From NCBI GenBank assembly GCA_000697055.1, contig JNDT01001374.1, forward strand, positions 1-10,418: a DNA stretch of 10,418 nucleotides. The letters are read 5' to 3'. A model generated the notes under the pieces. The model was not told the DNA's origin and did not search any database. It worked only from the letters and a program-made list of their open reading frames with translations. The stretch is from Saksenaea vasiformis B4078 (taxonomy: Eukaryota > Mucoromycota > Mucoromycetes > Mucorales > Saksenaeaceae). The position numbers were made by a program, and so were the translations under genes. Within the stretch, counting starts at the first letter, position 1; each line of letters starts with the position of its first letter. Positions 1-9,357 of this stretch are shown piece after piece.

Positions 1-1
1 A

Positions 2-581
2 TGTCCAGTCATATGCGTAGACGAGTACAAAACCAGCAAAGTATGCAGCATATGTCATCACGACACAGTCGATTTCCGTGACTATAACATGCAACTGTGT
101 AATCATCGGTATGTTTGGGAAACAAATGGACACAGTGGAAACCTGACTCATATGCATTAATCTCTAGCAAAAAGTATATCAGACGCCAGCATCATAAGCA
201 CAAACGTCAATATTGCTTAGGTGACGACGAGCAGATTCTGCATCTAAGCAGTGAATGCCCCAATAGACGCCGACCTGTTATGACTTAGTCCGGCTTATGT
301 ACACTTTTCTTTAACATAGGAATAGCTCGCAACAATTACAGAAATATTGTCTATCCTATCCGACTGTGCCCTCAGTGCGCATATGATAGACGAGGAATCA
401 GAACATCTCTAGTAAGCCGTACTGCTTGGGTTGACACGTTGATACTTAACTATTTGAATAGTTTTGGAACAGAGATGTTAATGCCGGCCGAAATATTCGT
501 GATATATTTGTTCGTTACATCGAATCAGGATGTCAATTAGCATCTCGCCCGGCAGCACTGTCCAGGACAGTTAGGCAGTAA
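2..581 (+). CDS. C-terminal part of a Fanzor/TnpB-like RNA-guided nuclease, partial at left edge
   Basis: The reading frame is already open at base 2 and contains VDEYKTSKVCSICH (17-58), the block that leads into the zinc ribbon of TnpB and Fanzor nucleases. A second cysteine pair, CPQC, lies at 367-378. FWNRDVNAGRNI at 462-497 matches the RuvC-III motif; the Asp at 474-476 would be catalytic. My splice model is exons 2-108, 168-250, 320-411 and 462-581, with introns of 59, 69 and 50 bp. The first and last introns have good donors (GTATGT, GTAAGC) and branch-like CTGAC and TTAAC. The middle intron is the least certain; without it an in-frame TAG at 286-288 stops the protein. The model gives 133 residues and a TAA at 579-581. 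Fanzors are eukaryotic relatives of TnpB that cut DNA using a guide RNA and are often carried by transposons. The RuvC-I and RuvC-II regions lie outside the window, so activity cannot be judged. Confidence 0.72.
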
Positions 582-741
582 GGAACTGCTCACTCGTCAC
601 TTTGTATGACAGGTAAAGGACTGGGGATTTCAGGGCTACAGACATGGTCACGGAGCCCCTTATTGAGCCACAACCAACTGAATCATTTTGTACAGAAAAA
701 CCTAGGATGGGATGTAATACCTACGACATTATTGGTCATTT

Positions 742-1510
742 TCACTTTTTCTCATCCTTTTGTAAGAGTATACTAGAAACTCCTGTACTGTTTCTTTTGA
801 TGACAATCAAAAACGCGTTACAATGCACCAATCCCGACTGTTCCGTCGTGGGTGCGCTGCGCGCAGCCGAGGCAATTAGGAGCTTTTTTTGTATCGCTTT
901 GTTAGCTACCACAATGGACTTTTTGGAGCAAAGTTAAGGCATCGGCCTTCTTGTTTTCAATGCCACAACCTGCTAACGAGCAAGTCTCTCGGCTCCAGTC
1001 TCTGTGCGTAGGATGCCATCACAAGGTGGCTCAGCATACGATATGACTTACTGTGTCAGGACGAAATCCGTAACAGAAATATCCAAATCTCTATATTCTC
1101 GAATTTGGAATATATGAATGTTAATGGATATTGCATATTCCATCAGTGATATGTTAAGACGGTGGGTTTTGTCTCAGTGATCCAAACTGCTTAAGGAAAT
1201 TAGTTCGCACAGATTGATTCTATCCGTATCTGATTTCCTTGGCAGATATTTGATTGTCTTCACAGACAATATTTCTCCTATTTGCTGTCTATTCTTTGGC
1301 AGCTCTGCGTCCCGGATGTATATGCGGTACCCTGTCTCAGCACCAAACCAAATAACGGGTATTTGTCCGTCACTGTAAACAAATTCGATGTCCTATAAGG
1401 ACGCAAAGTTTGCGCTATGGAAAGAATGAGTCTACTGCGGTTAGCACATATTCGATATCATAAATGGATTTCTTTCCTATATAAACGCAATAGGGAAGGA
1501 GTAATGCAGG
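742..1510 (-). pseudogene. Broken protein-coding gene of unknown family
   Basis: I do not recognise the family. Reading leftwards on the minus strand, the frame from 1392 to 1052 is open for 113 codons except for one TGA at 1174-1176. It begins DIEFVYSDGQIPVIWFGAET and ends DLDISVTDFVLT. A good GTAAGT donor at 1051 and a CAG acceptor at 1002 define a 50 bp intron that keeps the frame into 1001-902, which ends with TAA. A different frame is then open from about 930 to 742, suggesting a frameshift. Upstream, 1510-1418 is open and can join through a 43 bp GT-AG intron (1435-1393). The TGA and the frame change point to decay, although unseen introns could explain part of it. The fragment lies head to head with RPP40. 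A gene-family identity from protein search is missing. Confidence 0.35.
1478..1485 (+). promoter_or_regulatory. Possible TATA box for RPP40
   Basis: TATATAAA lies 122 bases upstream of the RPP40 start codon. The sequence is a good TATA match, but it falls inside the open stretch of the minus-strand relic, so it could be chance. Confidence 0.3.
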
Positions 1511-1606
1511 CTACTTCTCAGCACCGAGTTCATTCGGAGATAACGAGAACAAATTTTAATTGACCCGAATGGGTAGGCAACATACTATAGATCTTCAATT
1601 CACGCC

Positions 1607-3074
1607 ATGAGCCAAAAGACTTTCTTACCAAGTTCGCCTTCGCTGCAATCATGCACTGATTTGTCTTACTTTGAACTGGATGTGCATGAGCATCACTGGC
1701 AAAAAGTTATTAACAATCATTCCTTTAATCATCAAGTACTTGTGGTTATTGGCAAAGACGCGTCGCTAAACATGGTTTAGGTTGCGATCTTCGTTCCTTT
1801 TTCTTCCGTCGAGGTGCTCCAATCCCATGTGAACCGTGATATGGGTCATTATTACGAAATCATACTCCCATTAAGCGCGTTATTTGAGCAAAACTTTTTC
1901 AACAACTACATTCTGTCAGGTATGGCTACATCGCATACGATCGTTACTGACCACAGCCACTTCCCTTAGACGCTCGTCATTTGTTGCTACACAGCGTGGA
2001 TACTCACCTTGATACAGATGACGTTATTGTTCTGGATAAAGAAGGTTGAATCCAATAGCTGGCTACCAGGGATAGCTAACCTCGCGAAATGTAGGGTTAC
2101 TCACGCTGTCGCTGTTGAAATCAACGTATGAAACACTTGGTATCCAAGGAAAGAAACAAAGCAAAGCGGATCGACTGCGACAGAAACACGGTCAGTCCGG
2201 TGGGATTTATCTTTTTCACACTGACATGATAGGACAGTGGTAGAGGTGGATTTAAAGAGCTCTTCTATGATCCCTGGTAGTAAGATGTATAATCGCCTGA
2301 AATGGTGCATGGAAAACAACATGAACCGTCCGATCAAAATGGTGGCTACTTTGGTTGATGCAGGTAATCCTATTAAAGCAGAGATATGTTCTTTTTCTCA
2401 TAGTATGCCCAGTGAGTGGAACAACTCTGGATATCAAATGGCCAGAAACTGTCACTGCCCGTAAAAAAGAATACGGAGTGAAAATGAGTTCGCTATCGGA
2501 TATCGATATGCCAGCGTTCGACAACCTATTGCATTCAAAAGACGAGAGCACTAGCGAAGTATGGATGGACGAGAGCATGAAAGCTATCGAATGGCTCGGG
2601 CTCGCTCATCTGAAAGCGAACAGGCATGAAAAAGGGGAGGAAGCGCACTATATCAGCTTACACCATGCATAGACTCAAGACGAAAGATCACCCTGACTCT
2701 TTCGTTTCTGTTTATAGCCCGCCAGCACCAGTAACACCTGGAAGTACTGGTACTCTCATCCATTGGCGTGGATTTATTCCACCCTCAGTTATAACCAACC
2801 TGTTAATAACTCTGAGGTAATACATACACGAAGCTGTGATAGGCATTAACAAATGAATAGAAAAATGATAGAAGCAAATGTTGCACGGTCATGGGTTTCT
2901 CTGAGCGTATGGGGATATAGGGATTCTCCATCTACTTGGAGCGGGAAGCAACATTACTATTTTGTGAATGGTGAAAATGATTACACGTTTCTGATTTTAC
3001 CTCCCATTTCAGACGGACCTAGTCAGCGTGCAGTTTTATACCAGATGTTAGGGAGCCATCATATGGAGCGATAG
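1607..3074 (+). CDS. RPP40: Ribonuclease P/MRP protein subunit p40
   Basis: RPP40 is a protein subunit of nuclear RNase P and RNase MRP, which process tRNA 5' ends and pre-rRNA. Eight exons are inferred: 1607-1735, 1781-1919, 1970-2044, 2095-2190, 2238-2363, 2404-2623, 2673-2816 and 2861-3074. Phases agree at every junction and give 380 residues, close to the 363 of human RPP40. Family-like blocks run in the expected order: HQVAIFVPFSS (42-52), DTHLDTDD near 100-107, KSTYETLGIQG (123-133), VVEVDL (147-152), EWLG (251-254), GFIPPSVITNLL and WVSLSVWGYRDSPSTW (321-336), then NDYTFLIL near the C-terminus. The ATG at 1607 is the first after an in-frame TAG at 1574. Introns are 40-50 bp, several with CTAAC, CTGAC or TTAAC branch sites; one begins with GC. 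Nothing looks broken, so I take it as a functional gene. Confidence 0.88.
2624..2672 (+). other. GC-AG intron 6 of RPP40
   Basis: The exon ends AACAG and the intron starts GCATGA and ends CATAG (49 bp). No GT donor is available nearby, and this junction restores the family-like frame from EWLGLAHLKANR into the DHPDSFVSVYSPP block (phase 2, AG|A). Confidence 0.7.
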
Positions 3075-3811
3075 TAGCGTACATAAATAGAAACAGCTTG
3101 TACATATAGTAAATGGCTACTACTACTACTTGGGAGTTCTTTTTTTTGTCGCTGTAGTAGAATGATGAAATATCTGCGATTTTCGCAGTTTAAGTGTGTG
3201 CGCCCCGACAAAAAGTCAAAAGGGCTTTGTGCTTTTTGCTTATCACATCGGCCAAGCACAGGATTCACGTAGCGACGGTGCTAACTAAACTGGTACTCTT
3301 ACAAAATACACCGTGTCTGCAAGATTTACTCTCCTCCACACTTGTACCGGTAACATATCCGGGTATCGACAGGTACGAGTTCATGCAAAGCTGAGCTTAA
3401 AATTGAAACCCGTATTTCAATTTCTACAACAAAGGACAACCATAGTGCCCCGGATTTCTATGATCTAATCTATTTTACCCGATCAACCTACTCACCTTGC
3501 ATAATAGGTAGTGTATGACGCATATGAAGAGAGCAGATAACGGCTCCACTGTCGAATTGCATTGATGGTTTTAAATACTGACCACTCCTTACTTCATTCA
3601 CGTTTCTATTATCATCAATAAATTTATATGGACAACAAATCGTGTCGCTGTCCAGTTTCATATTCACCGGAATTGGGGGCTACCTGTGCAAGCGCATCAG
3701 CGATAGTTATCATGGAGATAGACAAGCTTAAGGTTAATCTGGACCCGACGCTCCTTTTCGACAAAGATCTCCGCCTCTGTGCGATAGCTTAGATTGAAAT
3801 AGCTGACTGCA
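3075..3811. other. Intergenic region, no gene supported
   Basis: The stretch between RPP40 and the surface-protein gene has many stops in all frames. A 66-codon frame at 3194-3394 starts with GTG, lacks recognisable motifs and is not credible in a eukaryote. A short (ACT)n run sits near 3117-3130. The 3' end of RPP40 and the promoter of the next gene should lie here. Confidence 0.6.
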
Positions 3812-3818
3812 TATAAAA
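3812..3818 (+). promoter_or_regulatory. TATA box of the cysteine-rich surface protein gene
   Basis: TATAAAA lies 44 bases before the ATG at 3862, a reasonable core-promoter distance for a gene with a short leader. Confidence 0.55.
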
Positions 3819-3861
3819 CACTTTGCCGAAACTTGTTTTTTGTATTATCCAACCTAAACTC

Positions 3862-4593
3862 ATGAAACTAATCTCTATCTTGGTTCTTGCTTTTCTTGCC
3901 GTTTCGGCCGTTGACTGTGCTTGCGACTGTGATTCTTCAGATTCGTCTTGTCTTGATGCATGTGGTAAGATAGACTGTAAAATGTACCGTATTGATATAA
4001 TTTGTTTCCAACTAGATAGTAAGTCACTTACTTGCTTGACAAAATGTCGATCTAAGGACGATCATGGAGACAATTGCGATGAAGAGTGCCTGGATACACG
4101 CTGGCACAGCGGGCACAATATTTCCTCAGAGGCAATTTCTTCCTCTGTTTCGCCCGCTGTGATGCTATCCACGGTGACAGTCACCATCTCACGAACTAGA
4201 ACAGAGGCTTTACCCTCTCATCAAAGTATTTCGGATATCAGCATATTATCCAAGGAAGATATGACATCCACGATGTACAGGGTCCAATATCCCACAAGAT
4301 CGCTGATAGAATCTAGTATGCGCGAAATAACTCCAGCTTCCACAGTTACAGGTACGATTCCATGGAGCAAATGGAAGGTTTATACGATCTAATTGTTGGA
4401 TAATATAGTCTACGCAAGTTCAACTACGATGTTTACAGTCACATCTGCTCAAAGTCTTTCTTCTGCTTCCATCTCTGTTTCTTCACCGAGTGCTTCAATT
4501 GTTTCATCTTTAAGTAGCGACTCTGCGCAGACGATAGTTGTCTCGGCAGCTGTTGCATTCCTTGCTGTGATAGGCGCTACTCTTTTGGTCTGA
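3862..4593 (+). CDS. Small secreted cysteine-rich, Ser/Thr-rich protein, probably GPI-anchored
   Basis: Three exons, 3862-3964, 4016-4351 and 4409-4593, give 207 residues. The ATG at 3862 starts a clear signal peptide (MKLISILVLAFLAVSA). A cysteine-rich head follows, with Cys at 19, 21, 23, 30, 34, 41, 45, 55 and 59; the last six form three CxxxC pairs (CLDAC, CLTKC, CDEEC). The rest is rich in Ser and Thr, as in O-mannosylated fungal wall proteins, and the tail ends in AAVAFLAVIGATLLV, a typical GPI-attachment signal. Intron 1 (51 bp) joins DAC to DSKSL; intron 2 (57 bp, CTAAT branch, TATAG acceptor) joins TVT to VYASS and removes a TAA. I do not know the family or function. A wall or plasma-membrane location is inferred from the signals. 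Confidence 0.75.
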
Positions 4594-4684
4594 ACATTAT
4601 AATATAGTCCTGTTATATAATACATGGTCTACTCTTATAAAATATAGCATTTTTTTACACTCAGATCATCATAGAGTATTTCAT
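4594..4684. other. Convergent 3' intergenic region
   Basis: Only 91 AT-rich bases separate the stop codons of the surface-protein gene (plus) and ECT1 (minus), so their 3' UTRs probably overlap. I see no canonical AATAAA for the plus-strand gene. For ECT1, an AATAAA overlaps its own stop codon (4689-4684 on the minus strand). Confidence 0.5.
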
Positions 4685-6185
<1,501 letters not shown>

Positions 6186-6837
6186 TACTTGATGTCATCA
6201 TGATAGGAAAGGAACTCCAGTGAAGCTAAGATGTCGGCTTTTGTTACACCACCATTTGTCCTATTTGTACCCCGATTTTGCTTCCCGTGTATCGCTCGGT
6301 GTTTGGAAGCGACTGCTCGCCGGAAATGGATCGTGGGAAGCGTTGGATTTTAAGGAACAGTTTGCTCAGAATATCTGCTTGCGTTAGGCATCACATTTGC
6401 GCGTGTAAGGCGCAAGTTTTACGCAACACGTATACCGATCAAGAAAAGGCAAGGCCGAGCAGTCAACGCGGAAACATGGCGCACATACTGTTTCAAAAGT
6501 CTATCCTCTCACTCGACGAGCATAATTATAAATACGTTATGGTAACCTCGAGATAAATGCATGGAGATCTAGGAAATTACTCTGACTCTTGAAGAAGCCA
6601 AATTGTCGGGAAGAGATGATCCAAGTATCAATAACACTTTAGGCGCTTGTACCTGGATGCGAGATAACAAGGGTACTATTAGTCTCTTGTTTCTGTCCTG
6701 CATAATTTGATGGCTATTATCAACGTTAATGTTATATGGATGGATCCCTTTTCAATAGTCAATTTCGTGCTTTTCCATCTTCCCGAAAAATAGGACAATT
6801 TATGATATTTTATTTCAAGAAACAAAGCGTCTCCTCT
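6186..6837. other. ECT1 upstream region, no gene supported
   Basis: This holds the ECT1 promoter and otherwise short open stretches only. On the plus strand 6241-6387 is open for 48 codons (with LGVWKRLLAGNGSW) and 6573-6710 for 45 codons (with EEAKLSGRDDPSINNT). Both look somewhat protein-like but have no start codon, convincing splice partners or family match I can name. A TTG-initiated frame at 6278-6556 overlaps the first and is not convincing. Confidence 0.5.
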
Positions 6838-7663
6838 TCAAAGTCTTGAGGCTATCTTGCTACAGTTGACTTCACATTCGTCAAGGCCTGTGGCGTACAA
6901 ATCTGGTAATTCGCTCTCCTCTGTTGTTTTGCGAGCAAATACAAAGTCGATTGCATAACCGTCCGTTCTTACGATGTCTGTGAACAGTTCTTGAGGTTCA
7001 TCCAAAGTAAGATCCTCTAAGAGATGAAGACGTTCTGGAGGTAAGAGCTATAGCCCTCAGATATTCAACTCGCGACTTTCACGAACGTTTTAAAAGAGAC
7101 ACAGCACGAACCTTCAGAGCGGGTAAAGGAGAGGGAATGCCGATTCAACTGAAGAACGGGTATTGGCTTGTAGATTTGTGTGTCATCAACGCTTTCGTTC
7201 TATGGTTATTCTCAAAGATCGTGAGTTCCGGCGAGGCTTGAACGAGAATATCTTCAACTTCGGCTAGCAATCTTTCGATCTCTTCGGGATCGTCGAAATC
7301 AGGGTCGTTGATTTCGTTCTCGAGTAACTTGTCCGTAGCCAATCTCATGAGATCATCACGAATCGGACTAGAGAACTCATTACTAAGTTGACTGAATTCA
7401 GATATTAATTATCATCTGCATCGAATTTTGTTGAAGTCAAACACTGCTGTAAATTGCTCTTGTGTCTGTCGGCGAGCTGTGTTATACAGTGACTGAGCGC
7501 TACTCTGACGAAGCAGCTGCCGAGGGGTCTGTATATCGATACTAGCGTACTGGCGCTTGAAACCGTACTGTGGTACCAAAAGAGAAAACCTTCTGTTGTT
7601 GGACAAATGTAAACGATTCAGGGCGAAACAGTTTTCACGGCGATGTCGCTTAAACCCGACAGG
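6838..7663 (-). pseudogene. Decayed Fanzor/TnpB-like protein, N-terminal half
   Basis: Reading leftwards on the minus strand, one frame carries NRRFSLLVPQYGFKRQYASI (about 7600-7540) and AVFDFNKIR near 7446-7420. Two adjacent stops (TGA, TAA) follow at 7414-7409, then 86 open codons with an acidic helical stretch (DPDFDDPEEIERLLAEVED), and another TGA at 7147-7145. A GT-AG intron of 64 bp (7111-7048) joins to LPPERLHLLEDLTLDEPQ and VRTDGYAIDFVFARK, ending at a TGA at 6840-6838. The order aromatic FSLLP-like block, FDFNKI, then xTDGxxxxF resembles the region before RuvC-I in fungal Fanzor-type proteins. The nuclease half is absent. Another frame is partly open upstream (7800-7670, one TAG at 7728-7726), suggesting a frameshift. 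The family call is from memory of the pattern and is uncertain; that the gene is broken is clear. Confidence 0.42.
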
Positions 7664-8000
7664 TCATGTTGACGAAAGTACTCCTCATTTACGAGTAGAA
7701 AGCGGGCTACAAGCGACAGCATTGTCTATAGAGCCCAAAGATCACGGATCTTCTTCAGAAGACCTTCTCTAAAGAAAATGAGTGTGTCCTCTTTAGAAAC
7801 GTGTGTACTATCATATGGTAGCAATCGTTTCAATCGACGGTGTTTCATAGGAGACTGGCAACTTGCTCGGACATGACATCATCTCTGGACATCCGCCATA
7901 GAGTATGATAGCGGCTGTCATGTTGACAACGTCGTCAACATTGTCGAAAACTATTATTGCTGCGCTGTCGTTCTCATTAAAGAAAGGCAAAACATTCGAA
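7664..8000. other. Probable upstream remains of the broken minus-strand gene
   Basis: Minus-strand frames are open in pieces: about 7800-7670 (FREGLLKKIRDLW then FLLVNEEYFRQHDL, split by one TAG), and about 8000-7813 (NENDSAAIIVFDNVDDVV, then ILYGGCPEMM). They are in different frames and I can place no sound splice sites between them. They may be the 5' part of the relic next door or unrelated. Confidence 0.3.
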
Positions 8001-8062
8001 TATTCGTATTCGTTCGTATTCGCTCGTATTCGCTCGTACTCGTTTGGATTCGTTCGCGTTCG
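8001..8062. repeat. Short tandem repeat, 10 bp unit
   Basis: About six copies of a 10 bp unit with consensus CGCTCGTATT (variants CGTTCGTATT, CGCTCGTACT, CGTTTGGATT, CGTTCGCGTT). The copies are most alike at the left and degrade to the right. The period is not a multiple of three, so it is not a protein repeat. Confidence 0.8.
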
Positions 8063-8300
8063 TCATTTCTTTGAAAGTACTTCGCTTAACGATTTTTGAC
8101 ACGGCTCATTCTGTAAGAGACACTTTCTACTATATTGACCAAGATAATATAACATGCAGATAGACAGTACTAGGCGAAGTATTAGGAGATGTAGCAATTA
8201 CGGTGGCAATGGTGGCATTTGCCATGAACATTTGATAAGAGATGTAAAAAAAGAAAAGAAGTTCTTTTTTTTATGCTTCAAATTTTTTTATTGCCGCTTT
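8063..8300. other. Intergenic region, nothing recognised
   Basis: This AT-rich stretch lies between the two tandem repeats. It has only short frames, and its right end is a run of T and A-rich sequence (about 8246-8290). Confidence 0.5.
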
Positions 8301-8516
8301 CTTTTTTACTACTGCTTTCTTTTTTATTGCAGTACACTTTTTTATTGCAATATACTTTTTTATTGCAGTATACTTTCTTATTGCAGTACTCTTTTTTATT
8401 ACAGTACTCTTTTTTATTACAGTACTCTTTTTTATTACAGTACTCTTTTTTATTACAGTACTCTTTTTTATTACAGTACTCTTTTTTATTGCAATATTCT
8501 TTTTTATTACTGAGTT
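8301..8516. repeat. Minisatellite, 18 bp unit, twelve copies
   Basis: Twelve units in exact 18 bp register. The central five (starting at 8391, 8409, 8427, 8445 and 8463) are identical: CTTTTTTATTACAGTACT. The flanking units diverge stepwise (GCAGTACA, GCAATATA, GCAGTATA on the left; GCAATATT, ACTGAGTT on the right). The period is a multiple of three, so two plus-strand frames stay open and read as six-residue repeats, but with no start, domain or credible composition. On the minus strand it is A-rich. Confidence 0.95.
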
Positions 8517-8640
8517 CTTTTTATTACTACATTCTTCTTTTTAACTATATTTTCTTACTATTATTTTTGTTTTTTTATTACTATTTTTTTTATTATTACT
8601 TTACAATTATAATAAATATTAATATAATATACCTTTATTT
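8517..8640. repeat. T-rich, low-complexity tract
   Basis: Sequence of T runs and TTATTA motifs continues from the minisatellite without clear periodicity. It looks like a degenerate extension of the array. Confidence 0.6.
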
Positions 8641-8747
8641 CTAAATACAAAACAAAATTAAAGTAGAGAGATATCTGCTTTTCCCTATAAAAGGATATGT
8701 AGAGAAGTAATTATAACTGCCCATCTCAGATAGTATAGTTCAAAGTA

Positions 8748-8753
8748 TTTATT
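8748..8753 (-). promoter_or_regulatory. Possible polyadenylation signal of the retrotransposon
   Basis: AATAAA on the minus strand, about 600 bases after the ORF stop, in the orientation of the element. It could be the 3' processing signal, but AT-rich sequence yields this hexamer by chance. Confidence 0.3.
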
Positions 8754-9357
8754 AAGCAGCACAATGGCCAGTCGCGAAATCACATGTTGACCACTGCACT
8801 GATCTAAAGTAAATGAAAAAAGCAAAAAACTCTGTAATACGCAGAGAAAAAGTTGCATAAATAAAGCGAATATAAAAGAAAAGGGGAAGAAGTATGTGGT
8901 AGTGAATGGTGTTATGTGTGAGGGGAGTGGTCAGTGCAGACAAAACTCTGTGAGGGGAAAAAAGTCAGACTGCCAATGGGAGAAAAGAGTGTGGGGGGAC
9001 CAGGCAGATCAAAAAACCACGTGGGAAAAGATCGCCGGTATGACAGATAGAGAAAGGAAGAGGGAAGAGGGAGAGACCAAACCAGGGCCAGGAGGAACCA
9101 GAGATCGCCGCCATTAGACTGCAGAGTATTGAGCTGACCGGATATCCAACCAGGGAACCGGTAGAAAAAACCATCAGTATGAATCAGACAAACATGACCT
9201 AGTGTTAGTAAACAGAGCCAGAAAGAGAGAAGAGCAAAAAGAAATAGCATACACCGGGAGTAAACAAATAAGCAAAAGCAAAAATATAAATAAAGGTGTA
9301 GCTGAGAGAAGGAATTACAACGAGTAAAGTAGTTACAATTGATTGAAAGTATGCCAC

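Noticed and set aside
644..937. Plus-strand ATG-started frame of 97 codons with CTNPDC, resembling the second half of a zinc ribbon
   Set aside because: The expected WNRDVNA after the cysteines is missing (GALRAAEAI instead), no splice model ties it to the Fanzor-like gene that already ends at 581, and the minus strand here is also open. Probably chance, though a second small relic is possible.
3059..3268. Minus-strand frame of 69 codons after RPP40
   Set aside because: No motif, overlaps the RPP40 stop region, and low-complexity Ser run comes from the (ACT)n repeat.
4393..4593. Separate small gene starting at 4393
   Set aside because: The start would be TTG; a 57 bp GT-AG intron joins this segment in phase to the upstream exon, giving the GPI tail of the same protein.
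8154..8644. Two overlapping plus-strand frames of about 120 codons with six-residue repeats
   Set aside because: They arise because the minisatellite period (18) is a multiple of three. Composition is only Leu, Tyr, Phe and Ser, and no promoter or domain is seen.
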